Assembly: GCA_037178625.1 (NCBI GenBank)
Contig: CM074148.1
Span: forward strand, 62,001-126,000
From: Skeletonema tropicum
Lineage: Eukaryota; Bacillariophyta; Thalassiosirophyceae; Thalassiosirales; Thalassiosiraceae
Length of the DNA: 64,000 nt
Reading direction: 5' to 3'
Positions within the stretch are counted from its first letter, which is position 1; the number at the start of each line of letters is the position of its first letter. The translations under genes were made by a program, and so were the position numbers. Under the pieces are notes generated by a model. It did not search any database, was not told the DNA's origin, and saw only the letters and a program-made list of their open reading frames with translations. Positions 33,601-44,616 of the stretch are shown here, one piece after another.

Positions 33601-36600
33601 TTTAGCACTGGGCATCGATATCCAGTGAGAGGATATCTAACACTGGGCATCGATGTCACCAGATATCTAGCACTGGGCATCAATATCCCCAGATATCCAG
33701 CACTGGGCATAGATATCCCCAGATATCTAGCTCTGGGCATCGATATCCAATGAGATATCTAGCACTGGGCATCGATATCACCATATATCTAGCACTGGGC
33801 ATCAATATCCAGCACTGGAATCGATATCCAGTGAGATATCTAGCTCTGGGCATCAATATCCAATGAGATATCTAGCACTGGGCATCGATATCACCATATA
33901 TCTAGCACTGGGCATCGATATCCAGTGAGATATCTAGCACAGGGCATCGATATCCAGTGAGATATCTAGCTCTGGGCATTGATATGCCCAGATATCCAGC
34001 ACTGTGCATCGATATCCCCAGATAGCCAGCACTGGGCATCAATATCGCCAGATATCTAGCTCTGGGCATCGATATCCAGTGAGATATCTAGGACTGGACA
34101 TCGATATCGCCTGATATCTAGCACTGGGCATCGATATCCTGTGAGATATCTAGCACTGGGCATCGATATCGCAAGATTTCTAGCACTGGGCATTGATATT
34201 CAGTGAGATATTTAGCACTGGGCATCGATATCCAGTGAGAGGATATCTAACACTGGGCATCGATGTCACCAGATATCTAGCACTGGGCATCAATATCCCC
34301 AGATATCCAGCACTGGGCATAGATATCCCCAGATATCTAGCTCTGGGCATCGATATCCAATGAGATATCTAGCACTGGGCATCGATATCACCATATATCT
34401 AGCACTGGGCATCGATATCCAGCACTGGGCATCGATATCCAGTGAGATATCTAGCTCTGGGCATCAATATCCAATGAGATATCTAGCACTGGGCATCGAT
34501 ATCACCATATATCTAGCACTGGGCATCGATATCCATTGAGATATCTAGCACAGGGCATCGATATCCAGTGAGATATCTAGCACTGGGCATTGATATGCCC
34601 AGATATCCAGCACTGTGCATCGATATCCCCAGATAGCCAGCACTGGGCATCAATATCGCCAGATATCTAGCTCTGGGCATCGATATCCAGTGAGATATCT
34701 AGGACTGGACATCGATATCGCCTGATATCTAGCACTGGGCATCGATATCCTGTGAGATATCTAGCACTGGGCATCGATATCGCAAGATTTCTAGCACTGG
34801 ACATCGATATCCAGTGAGATATCTAGCACTGGGCATCGATATCCAGTGAGAGGATATCTAACACTGGGCATCGATGTCACCAGATATCTAGCACTGGGCA
34901 TCAATATCCCCAGATATCCAGCACTGGGTATAGATATCCCCAGATATCTAGCTCTGGGCATCGATATCCAATGAGATATCTAGCACTGGGCATCGATATC
35001 ACCATATATCTAGCACTGGGCATCAATATCCAGCACTGGGCATCGATATCCAGTGAGATATCTAGCTCTGGGCATCAATATCCAATGAGATATCTAGCAC
35101 TGGGCATCGATATCCATTGACATATCTAGCACAGGGCATCGATATCCAGTGAGATATCTAGCACTGGGCATTGATATGCCCAGATATCCAGCACTGTGCA
35201 TCGATATCCCCAGATAGCCAGCACTGGGCATCAATATCGCCAGATATCTAGCTCTGGGCATCAATATCCAGTGAGATATCTAGGACTGGACATCGATATC
35301 ACCATATATCTAGCACTGGGCATCGATATCCTGTGAGATATCTAGCCCTGGGCATCGATATCGCAAGATTTCTAGCACTGGACATCGACATCAATATCCA
35401 TTGAGATATCTAGCACTGGGCATCGATATCCAGTGAGAGGATATCTAGCACTGGGCATCGATGTCACCAGATATCTAGCACTGGGCATCAATATCCCCAG
35501 ATATCCAGCACTGGGCATAGATATCCCCAGATATCTAGCTCTGGGCATCGATATCCAATGAGATAGCCAGCACTGGGCATCGATATCACCATATATCTAG
35601 CACTGGGCATCGATATCCAGCACTGGGCATCGATATCCAGTGAGATATCTAGCTCTGGGCATCAATATCCAATGAGATATCTAGCACTGGGCATCGATAT
35701 CACCATATATCTAGCACTGGGCATCGATATCCATTGAGATATCTAGCACAGGGCATCGATATCCAGTGAGATATCTAGCACTGGGCATTGATATGACCAG
35801 ATATCCAGCACTGTGCATCGATATCCCCAGATAGCCAGCACTGGGCATCAATATCGCCAGATATCTAGCTCTGGGCATCGATATCCAGTGAGATATCTAG
35901 GACTGGACATTGATATCGCCTGATATCTAGCACTGGGCATCGATATCCTGTGAGATATCTAGCACTGGGCATCGATATCGCAAGATTTCTAGCACTGGAC
36001 ATCAACATCAATATCCAGTGAGATATCTAGCACTGGGCATCGACATCCAGTGAGAGGATATCTAACACTGGGCATCGATGTCACCAGATATCTAGCACTG
36101 GGCATCAATATCCCCAGATATCCAGCACTGGGCATAGATATCCCCAGATATCTAGCTCTGGGCATCGATATCCAATGAGATATCTAGCACTGGGCATCGA
36201 TATCACCATATATCTAGCACTGGGCATCAATATCCAGCACTGGGCATCGATATCCAGTGAGATATCTAGCTCTGGGCATCAATATCCAATGAGATATCTA
36301 GCACTGGGCATCGATATCACCATATATCTAGCACTGGGCATCGATATCCATTGAGATATCTAGCACAGGGCATCGATATCCAGTGAGATATCTAGCACTG
36401 GGCATTGATATGCCCAGATATCCAGCACTGGGCATCGATATCCCCAGAAAGCCAGCACTGGGCATCAATATCGCCAGATATCTAGCTCTGGGCATCGATA
36501 TCCAGTGAGATATCTAGGACTGGACATCAATATCGCCTGATATCTAGCACTGGGCATCGATATCCTGTGAGATATCTAGCACTGGGCATCAATATCGCAA

Positions 36601-38007
36601 GATTTCTAGCACTGGGCATCGATATCCAGTGAGATATCTAGCACTGGGCATCGATATCCAGTGAGAGGATATCTAACACTGGGCATCGATGTCACCAGAT
36701 ATCTAGCACTGGGCATCAATATCCCCAGATATCCAGCACTGGGCATAGATATCCCCAGATATCTAGCACTGGGCATCGATATCCAATGAGATATCTAGCA
36801 CTGGGCATCGATATCACCATATATCTAGCACTGGGCATCGATATCCAGTGAGATATCTAGCTCTGGGCATCGATATCCAATGAGATATCTAGCACTGGGC
36901 ATCGATATCACCATATATCTAGCACTGGGCATCGATATCCATTGAGATATCTAGCACAGGGCATCGATATCCAGTGAGATATCTAGCACTGGGAACACTG
37001 TGCATCGATATCCCCAGATAGCCAGCACTGGGCATCAATATCGCCAGATATCTAGCTCTGGGCATCGATATCCAGTGAGATATCTAGGACTGGACATTGA
37101 TATCGCCTGATATCTAGCACTGGGCATCGATATCCTGTGAGATATCTAGCACTGGGCATCAATATCTCAAGATTTCTAGCACTGGACATCGGCATCAATA
37201 TTCAGTGAGATATCTAGCACTGGGCATCGATATCCAGTGAGAGGATATCAAACACTGGGCATCGATGTCACCAGATATCTAGCACTGGGCATCAATATCC
37301 CCAGATATCCAGCACTGGGCATAGATATCCCCAGATATCTAGCTCTGGGCATCGATATCCAATGAGATATCTAGCACTGGGCATCGATATCACCATATAT
37401 CTAGCACTGGGCATCGATATCCAGCACTGGGCATCGATATCCAGTGAGATATCTAGCTCTGGGCATCAATATCCAGTGAGATATCTAGCACTGGGCATCG
37501 ATATCACCATATATCCAGCACTGGGCATCGATATCCTGTGAGATATCTAGCACAGGGCATCGATATCCAGTGAGATATCTAGCACTGGGCATTGATATGC
37601 CCAGATATCCAGCACTGTGCATCGATATCCCCAGATAGCCAGCACTGGGCATCAATATCGCCAGATATCTAGCTCTGGGCATCGATATCCAGTGAGATAT
37701 CTAGGACTAGACATCGATATCGCCTGATATCTAGCACTGGGCATCGATATCCTGTGAGATATCTAGCACTGGGCATCGATATCGCAAGTTTTCTAGCACT
37801 GGGCATCCGCATCAATATCCAGTGAGATATCTAGCACTGGGCATCGATATCCAGTGAGAGGATATCTAACACTGGGCATCGATGTCACCAGATATCTAGC
37901 ACTGGGCATCAATATCCCCAGATATCCAGCACTGGGCATAGATATCCCCAGATATCTAGCTCTGGGCATCGATATCTAATGAGATATCTAGCACTGGGCA
38001 TCGATAT
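30644..38007. repeat. Satellite array with 617-bp higher-order repeat, 7.4 kb
   Basis: Short monomers of about 20 and 30-32 bp, built on GATATCTAGCACTGGGCATC with variable linkers (GATATCCAGTGA, GATATCACCATA, GATATCCCCA), fill the region. They are ordered into a longer unit. The marker AACACTGGGCATCGATGTCA (or its variant) occurs at 30734, 31177, 31794, 32411, 33028, 33639, 34249, 34860, 35447, 36064, 36675, 37250 and 37868. The spacings are 443, 617, 617, 617, 611, 610, 611, 587, 617, 611, 575 and 618 bp. The first unit has an internal deletion and the last is cut off. GATATC and ATCGAT palindromes recur in most monomers. Open frames inside are short and have no protein character. Confidence 0.97.
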
Positions 38008-38141
38008 GAAATGGTGCGCGCAGCGATTTGTGAGTGCATGTTGTGTATGGTGTGAAGTGCGGCGCGGGCCCTCGGGGCCTGTTTTTTTTTTGCGCAATGT
38101 ACCCGTCTATTAATTTGCTCTGCAATGCTTGTTGTTGTAAC

Positions 38142-38169
38142 ATAAATTTGTCATGATGACAAAATTATT
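38142..38169 (+). repeat. Shared palindrome, copy 1
   Basis: ATAAATTTGTCAT then GATGACAAAATTATT; near-perfect dyad. Confidence 0.85.
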
Positions 38170-38244
38170 CTGTGGATTTCGATTTGGATTTTTTTTGTAA
38201 TGTATCCGTCTATAAAGTTGCTCTGCAATGCTTGTTGTTGTAAC

Positions 38245-38274
38245 ATAAATTTGTTATGATGTCAAAATTATTTT
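38245..38274 (+). repeat. Shared palindrome, copy 2
   Basis: ATAAATTTGTTAT then GATGTCAAAATTATTTT; duplicate of copy 1 with three changes. Confidence 0.85.
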
Positions 38275-38285
38275 GAATATTATAG

Positions 38286-38355
38286 TTCATTTGAATCTTT
38301 TATGGATGCAGCATCAAATCAAGATAGGATAGAGGCCGAAGCCGTCAAGAATTGA
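38286..38355 (+). pseudogene. Possible orphan last exon right of the array
   Basis: After the acceptor-like ATTATAG at 38285 an open stretch reads SFESFMDAASNQDRIEAEAV before a TGA at 38353-38355. It could be the original last exon of the zinc-protein gene that enters the array at 30644, or of another lost gene. The reading frame at the join cannot be tested. Confidence 0.2.
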
Positions 38356-38628
38356 TGGCAAGACATTTGAATGGTTCTGTCATTGGCTACGAGTTAAATG
38401 GAGGGGAGTTTTGCTGTGCTACTCTTTAGAATATTTTAACGAGTTGGTCTCTCGCACTTATTTATTTTTTACTTCGCTACTATTTGATATTCACATGTAC
38501 TTGTTCCAGCTAAGGCTTGTTACTGCATTTTTCATCAATATTGGTAGCGCTAGGCATAACTTTGATAGTTTTTCTAGATATCGACTCAGCAGTCACTTAG
38601 CGTTCGTCAGTTTTATGCCTTTGATTGG

Positions 38629-38940
38629 TTAGATCGGGTGTGCCGTTTTTGATACGATGTACATTATTGTCCCTGGAATGTTAGTTTCGTTTCGGGTCTC
38701 TTTGAAGTAGTACCATTTTGGTGTATGTATTGTTGTGCCATAGTGCCTCATTATATCTTCTTGCTTTGCCTCTCTTTCTTTCTCTATCCTTTTTGTAATA
38801 GCTATCTTTGCTCTTGTTTTGCTCTGTTGTTCTTCTATCATAAGATTTCGAAGTTGCGTTTTTGTATAGATTGGTAACTCCATTCCAAGGACAGTCTGTA
38901 AGGAGCTCCACTGGATATCCTTATTATTCTGTTTGTACAT
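38629..38940 (-). CDS. Hypothetical basic, charged ORF, 103 aa
   Basis: The frame has protein-like composition: LPIYTKTQLRNLMIEEQQSK, a predicted coiled-coil-like KRIEKEREAKQEDIMRHYG, then TPKWYYFKETRNETNIPG. It is divergent from the ORF starting at 38950, only 9 bp away. No family is recognised. It may be the last exon of a decayed gene, since no upstream minus-strand frame is long. Confidence 0.3.
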   Translation of the reverse strand: MYKQNNKDIQWSSLQTVLGMELPIYTKTQLRNLMIEEQQSKTRAKIAITKRIEKEREAKQEDIMRHYGTTIHTPKWYYFKETRNETNIPGTIMYIVSKTAHPI

Positions 38941-38949
38941 CTTGTTTGT

Positions 38950-40104
38950 TTGCTCTGGAGTGTAGCATTCCTTGGTAGGCTAGTGAGTGTGTGTTCATTA
39001 TTTGTGTTAGGTGTTAGCAAGTACTCATTTCTACGTAGTTTGGAGCTTTTCATTTCTTTCCTGCTTTTGTGTGTTTCTCGTCATCTCGCCGATGTGATAC
39101 ACATGTTATTTGGCGTCATTTTGTTGGGCTTTTATGTTGCTTCTCATTTCACAGTTCTACTGTGTTCATTCTTGTTACTTGTTATGACATTTCTATATTC
39201 ATCTTTAGATCTTAGCGTTCGACGACGATGTGTGAAACGTCCGATACACCGTTACAAGCTGGTGTCCATGATCATGGCTCTCAGTAACTATAATTGCAAC
39301 CCAGCGGGCAGCAATTTCTGTAATGTCAATGATTTATCATGGTCTAGTTCAAATCTTCACATCTTGGGCAACATCGACGTGTCAGTATTTTTCGGTCTTG
39401 ATCGTAGATCGCTAAATGTGTTCCATGTATGCGGTGGCATCTTGATTCGAACCCAATTTGCTCGTCAGTTCGCTCTGAGGTATCGAGCGCTGGGTGACAT
39501 AGCGTTTTGGCGCTTCTGGGATGTTGTTATCATGCAGTCCGGTTGGTATGTACTAGAGGTGAAAAGATTTAATGATGTTTTCAATAAAGGTGTGTACTCT
39601 CACATTTGCTTAGTTAGGAGATTGCCTTCATCACTTTGCTCCAGCTGTTCCCAGATGATTCATCGTCGGAGATGTGTATTATGTTCTTTACATCGTGATT
39701 CTTTAAGCAGCTGTGATATTGTGTACAGCGCTATATCAGAAATTGACGTCTTTTTGCGTCATAAATACAACAAAGTAGGCATATACGGTGACAGGCCACG
39801 ACGTGCTATGAGCTCTGCGGTCAAGTTCAGTAATGAACAAGTTCATCTTTTTCGGCATAAGCTTCAGTTTCTTCGTCGCATTATAGCAGTTAGAGATCCA
39901 GTAGCAGATATCCTTCTTCTTCTTTTAGATATCTACGCGTTGGCAACTTGCCTCTCTACATCTGTTCCTTTTGATTTTGATGCTCGCAATATACGTTCTG
40001 TTGCAGATCTTCTCGAGTCTCAAGTTAGGTATTTTCTGCAGTCATGTGTGCAGCCTCAAAGGATAGAAAGTCTATTTTCCGAAATTGACGAAGTTGCGCT
40101 TTAA
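38950..40104 (+). CDS. Hypothetical protein with Cys4 motif, up to 384 aa
   Basis: The frame is open for 384 codons with no competing minus-strand frame. The first ~105 residues are hydrophobic and may be translated T-rich upstream sequence; Met near 39268 (MIMALSNYNCN) is a more likely start. The rest looks like a soluble protein, with a C-x2-C-x8-C-x2-C candidate zinc site (CSSCSQMIHRRRCVLCSLH), VKFSNEQVHLFRHKLQFLRR and an acidic end (RIESLFSEIDEVAL). It is convergent with the large minus-strand gene to its right. Family unknown; it may be another gene of the mobile unit described in the findings. Confidence 0.45.
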   Translation: MLWSVAFLGRLVSVCSLFVLGVSKYSFLRSLELFISFLLLCVSRHLADVIHMLFGVILLGFYVASHFTVLLCSFLLLVMTFLYSSLDLSVRRRCVKRPIHRYKLVSMIMALSNYNCNPAGSNFCNVNDLSWSSSNLHILGNIDVSVFFGLDRRSLNVFHVCGGILIRTQFARQFALRYRALGDIAFWRFWDVVIMQSGWYVLEVKRFNDVFNKGVYSHICLVRRLPSSLCSSCSQMIHRRRCVLCSLHRDSLSSCDIVYSAISEIDVFLRHKYNKVGIYGDRPRRAMSSAVKFSNEQVHLFRHKLQFLRRIIAVRDPVADILLLLLDIYALATCLSTSVPFDFDARNIRSVADLLESQVRYFLQSCVQPQRIESLFSEIDEVAL

Positions 40105-40157
40105 GTTAGTTCTTTGTTTTAATATTTAGCACTATAACTATTCGTAATTGTCCCTGT

Positions 40158-40320
40158 ATTGTACCAGTCCTTGTTAGGCTCACACTCTTGGATCTTCTGG
40201 CACACAGTCATAGTAATTCGTTCTACGTTCGATGCTGTGATTTTCCCCATATTGTACCAGTTCCGGTTGTTCTCATTCACTTGGATTTTCTGGCACGTAG
40301 TAATAGTAATTCGTGGTACT
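40158..40320. repeat. Duplicated 3' end of the minus-strand gene
   Basis: 40158-40226 and 40251-40320 are ~75% identical by eye (ATTGTACCAGT..., TTGGATyTTCTGGCAC, AGTAATTCGT). On the minus strand the copies end TNYYYYVPENPSE and TNYYDCVPEDPRV, each followed by a stop. Confidence 0.7.
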
Positions 40321-40614
40321 GTCGTTTTGAAGTTCAGTGCTGGTGGTTTTCGCTAGAATTGTCAAAGCTGGCAGCTCTCCTTCTTCTCCAAGTACTTCTG
40401 TGCTCCAGTCTGTACCCATCGCACTGATAAGTGTGACCTGAATGTTTAGCGTTTCTGCAAAATTGAGCATCTTATCACGTACAGTAATTGTGTCTGAGCC
40501 GTAGTTGTTTTCCCAGTCCTTCCACATCTGCCTCTCTTTCTTGTTCAAGCCGATTCTACCAACGTCTCTGCTGTACTCATTTTTTTTTTCTGTTTTTTGC
40601 GTTTTTGTACGCAT
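40273..40614 (-). pseudogene. Out-of-frame C-terminal extension, OTU-like
   Basis: Directly after an A10 run where the 1020-aa frame stops, the next frame continues with coding-like sequence: GLNKKERQMWKDWENNYGSD, TITVRDKMLNFAETLNIQV, TLISAMGTDW and TTNYYYYVPENPSE. The order resembles the second half of an OTU-type cysteine protease (WGD-like turn, I.V strand, then a HY-containing strand). The catalytic His position appears to be Asn or Tyr here, so any OTU fold would probably be inactive. It may be reached by frameshifting or may reflect a mutation or a homopolymer sequencing error. Confidence 0.35.
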
Positions 40615-43600
40615 TATCCAATACTTCTCTCATTGTAGTAATGTCGCTTTTGTAGTCACCTAGAATCATCCCAGCCAAGTGTTCATCGTAGTACTTTTGT
40701 TCTTGTCCGTAGTTCTCATTGCCATCAACAATTACTGTAGTAAAATAGTTTTTGAGGTCCTGTACCAATGACAATTGATCTTCCTCGGATAGAGCATTCC
40801 AATTCAGTCCCAAATCCATCATTCGTTTGCTAACAAATGTCTTGTCATCCTCGTCGTTACCAGTAGTTCCCACTTCATGACTGGTAGTCACAGTAATCAA
40901 CGCTTGCTCGTCGTCCACTGGATCTTCTTTCTCTTCCTCTTGTTGTTTTTCGCTGTCTTTCTCATCCACTGAGTCAATATTTTCCTGCGTTGCATTTGTA
41001 GGCTTTGCTTTCTTGCTTGCTCCGTCGGGTGTTTCGGCTGCCTTCCTCTTCTTCTTTTTCTTGTACTTTTCGTTGATGGCCGCTATCAAATCATTATTCT
41101 CCATCATAATACCGCCTTCATATGTCTCTCCATCAAACATAGCATTGCAAACGTCACTTAAGTTCCTTGCTCCCTGTCCGCCAGTGATGTCTTCCAATTT
41201 CATAGGTGTTGGCTTGTCGTTTTTAGCTGATGCCTTCTTCGTACAGAACTGGTTCGAGAGAGGTGCGTCTTCTCTTTCATGAAACTCAATATCACCGAGT
41301 TCTAGCTTTGCCACTTCCAACGCGTCCTCCTGGTTTTTTGATAACACGTCACATGTCATCCTAATACGCATGGTGCCACCGAACAATAACAATAATGCTA
41401 GTTCGAGGTTCTTTGGGGTCTCGGTTCGCTTGCTGTTGAACAGTTTCGGCCATGTTCTAATATCATTTCCTCCCTTCAAGGACTGCATAGCAGAAGCGAA
41501 AGCTTTCCGAACTCTGTCATCGCTTCTTTGTTCAGATTTGGTTTCAGTCAGATACCTTTTGAATTGTTTCGGAAAGAGCTCACTGTTTTTGTTCGTGAAA
41601 TGAATCTCGGCAATACTTGAGTTTAGCCCATATTTCTCGTAAATTTCCAAGAACTCGTACACCAATTGTAATCTCATCATCTCACCCAATCCATTCTTGT
41701 TGTATGTTTTCTGAACGCTTTGTTCCAATTCTTTCTTCTTCTGGAGGTTATTTCGTCCTTGCTTGTCGAAGTACGAATAGCCAATGATCTGTACCATCGC
41801 TATTGCACGTACAGTCAACAAACCGTAGCAGCGAGCTATGGTATAGAAGTGTAAACTTGATTAGATTTGTCGCGACATAAAAATGCATTGACGACAAATT
41901 TATTCTTGGTTGCTGCTTACCTAGACATTCTTTCACAACCTTCTCTCCCATATTTGAAAGTTCCCGACTGAGCGAATCCAAGGCCTGTTGGAGTAGGTCG
42001 AGGTTGTTGTTCATGTTTGCCGCTATCATCCATTCTGTAATGAAGTGTAGGACAGTCAGGTCGATGCTCTTCTCTGAATCTGGATCGAACAACTCTGGCA
42101 AATCCAATCCCAATTTTTCAGCGAGTTTCTCGTTCAGCTTTACCATAGGTTTGTTAGTGTTGCCGTAGAATTTGTTACATAGGAGTAACGCCCGCTTCTC
42201 CCTCTCTGAGAAGCTCATGACTGTCGCATTGGCAGTTCCAATTAGTTCAGACATTGCTCTCTTCACACTCTTCGCTTCTGCATTTAGCATAGCTGTGTTT
42301 GCGTTCATCCATGCAGGCAAGTCGATCCTAGCGTCTGTGTCTTCCTCTTTGAAGTGTAGTGTGGACAGTACTCGTTTGAGAGGTTCTCCAAACGGAGATG
42401 AGTCGTTGACATAGTCGTTCAGTATGTTGTTTGATTGAAAAGCACCATCTTTCGGGTCGAGAATATCTTTGTTGGACTTCTCCTCGATTTCCTCGCCATC
42501 GCAGTAGAACGAACCGTCAGACTTTTGTGCGATTTTGTTTTTGTCGGGTGAAAACCTGATTGCTACTTGAGAGTACCTAATAGCTAGTGTTGCTTGAGAC
42601 GATGCATGTTTTTCATCTGCAATTGTCTTACTAATGGAGAGTAGTAGCTGCCTCTCGAGTGTCTTTGCTGTAGCAAGCTCTGTTGCTTGTAATTTGGACC
42701 CGAGTACGTCGACATATATCGGAGTTTGGAAATGAGTGACCAGTGATGTACTACCAGCGTGTAGTTCTTCCAATGGGTCAACTGACTCAACGCCTATATC
42801 TTGACCTGTCAAGAAATGATCTTCCCCTCTCCTCGCAATCTTGATGGGTGAATCATGTCTGGGTTTGCATTTAAACAGAGCAGATGCACCAGTGATTACG
42901 CGATGATTGCCTTCAACGCTAGCCCAAAAGAACGACAAGGCGCTACTGAATGCATCGCGGAATATCAACATGCCATCGACCCCATCTCTGTCAGCTGCTT
43001 GAACCCTGTCTTCCTCTCCTTTTTTGAACCATCCGTTCTTTCTTGCGATACGGAGTAGTGTTTTTTGACCGTTCACTGTTGTAACATCAGCTTTAAGAGC
43101 TTCCTTGATCTCGGTACTTTCGATCGATGCTTTGCGGATAGTTGCTATAAAATTTGTTACAGCTTCGTTCACTGCAAATGGACTCACACTCATTTTACCT
43201 GATTTGTTTACTCCATTAAGAGCAGTTTCAAAGGCCGACACAGTTTCGCTTAATTCCTGTGGATGAATTGCATTGTGACAATGAATACAAGATTGGGTTG
43301 TTAGTGACATGAACGTAATAAATTTGAACTCATTACATTTTTATTTCGACTGTCCTCTTCGAGTTAGTTCAGAATAATTTTGCTGTCAACACAAATTTAT
43401 TTTGAAACGACGCAGTTTTGAACACTTACATAGCTATTGAAGTCCTTTTTGTCGAAGCCAGATTTACAACAGAAATAAGCGACCATTTTGTCGTTGCTGA
43501 ATGATTTCATTTCTGTTTCTGAATGCGTTGTAAAGGATTTTAGTAGAGTGTCAATCCTCTTGTCTTGTGGAGCTGCCTGGTTAACGTTCAGGTTGATTAT

Positions 43601-43933
43601 GTTGCCGTCTGTAATGTTGACGAAACACAATACAACACCAAAAGCCATGTGCACTGTTGATGCTTTGGTAACGTGCGAATCGAACAGATCCTTCCTCTCC
43701 TTTTCGTTGATATCTAATGTAGCGATGTGCTCGTTGACATTCTTGCTGGGTTTGATGGACGACGCTTCCGTGTTGTTGATGGGCTTGTTTGCAGCGGTGT
43801 CGGCAACACATTCAGCAGCATCATTTGGCGGCATGGTCGCCGTCGTTGTGGTGGCATCTTGGTTGGAATCGTCGTTTGCAGCTTTTTTTGTATTAGCTTC
43901 GACGGCGGCGGAAGCTCTTGTTGTTGTTGTCAT
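40577..43933 (-). CDS. Large hypothetical protein of the Helitron neighbourhood, three exons, 1020 aa
   Basis: Exons are 43933-43430, 43256-41921 and 41799-40577. The introns (173 and 121 nt, GTAAGT...CACAG and GTAAGC...AATAG) keep phase exactly, giving 1020 codons. The N-terminus is Thr/Ala-rich. Near residues 280-300 is SALSFFWASVEGNHRVITGA, whose EGNHR resembles the (D/E)GxHR signature of ParB/Srx and DGQHR-type folds. The middle is helical (LPELFDPDSEKSIDLTVLH). The last third contains a Lys-rich nuclear-localisation-like stretch (KYKKKKKRKAAETP) followed by an acidic linker. Both introns carry the shared palindrome. It is divergent from the gene at 44617 with ~680 bp between starts. Family unknown; a nucleic-acid role is an inference. 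The frame ends in an A10 run, after which coding continues in another frame. Confidence 0.65.
41866..41907 (-). repeat. Shared palindrome, copy 3 (in intron 2 of 40577-43933)
   Basis: In the gene's sense: AAGAATAAATTTGTCGTC, spacer, then CGCGACAAATCTAAT. Confidence 0.75.
43371..43404 (-). repeat. Shared palindrome, copy 4 (in intron 1 of 40577-43933)
   Basis: In the gene's sense: CAAAATAAATTTGTGTTGAC then AGCAAAATTATTCT. Confidence 0.8.
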
Positions 43934-44616
43934 GATGATGTTATGTTTTTTGATGTTTTTTTTTTGTTATGTTTGCGCTTCGATATCGTAGCTGGTCGGT
44001 GCTGCGCTGTCTCGCTCTTGTGTCTGGCTGGAAGTTCGGTGATGCGATGATGTGGTGTCTTCTTGAAGTTCCTTAGAAGGAATGATGATGTCAGTTTGAT
44101 CATGACACATCAGGATATTTTACACGTAGGAATTAGTATTGTTTTTATAAGCCATTCTCAAAAAAAAAAATTGTCCGATAATTTATCCGATTTACTTTGT
44201 AAGGTGTGTATTGTGTTACATTTTATCTGCAACAAGCCAATAGGGCTATTAGAGCACAGCTAGATCGCTCTGATGATGTGTTTTTCTTCACGTCTTTTGC
44301 CCATCACAGTTCTCTATATCTGTCAAGTTGACACTGATATTCTGTCCGCGTGTTCTTCTTCGTGTCATCTATTGGTGATGATGTGGTCAAATATTCTGCA
44401 CGTGCACGTGTGTTCTCTGTGGTATCTGTTGGTGATGATGTGGTCGAAGTCGATATTTTGTAAGATATTTCAACATAGGAATCAATATATGTTGCCTTGG
44501 TCTGCTTCATTTTGCTTCTGGCAGTATTTTTCGCCTTTCCTCAACAACATTGTTTTTGACCTCTCATATTTTTTTGTCAAAATATTATTCAATTCGATTA
44601 CTACTCTGCCATTACT
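43934..44616. promoter_or_regulatory. Shared divergent promoter region with a tandem duplication
   Basis: This 683-bp space separates two head-to-head genes. It includes a duplicated ~58-bp segment (44350-44398 and 44410-44460, sharing TTGGTGATGATGTGGTC) and the palindromic GCACGTGCACGTG at about 44398-44410, which contains overlapping CACGTG E-box cores. No ORF is convincing. A role as a bidirectional promoter is inferred from gene orientation only. Confidence 0.45.

Larger units (their letters stand above)
38008..38285. other. Array edge with duplicated intron-like sequence
   Basis: After the last monomer comes GC-rich unique sequence (GGCGCGGGCCCTCGGGGCC). It is followed by two tandem copies of a ~103-bp unit (TCTGCAATGCTTGTTGTTGT at about 38119 and 38222), each ending in the palindrome also found in introns of the genes to the right. 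The second copy is followed by TTGAATATTATAG, a plausible splice acceptor. Confidence 0.6.

Noticed and set aside
30644..38007. CRISPR-like array
   Set aside because: Repeats of ~20-32 bp occur, but the intervening sequences are not unique spacers; they repeat in the same order every 617 bp. The genome is eukaryotic.
37485..38097. Open frames inside the satellite (for example minus strand 37485-37682)
   Set aside because: They are translations of the repeat unit with repeated LDI/SMPSA words, and indels between copies break the frame.
38950..40104. TnpB/Fanzor nuclease near the Helitron
   Set aside because: The Cys4 motif raised the idea, but no RuvC-like D/E/D blocks in the expected contexts are visible in this or neighbouring proteins.
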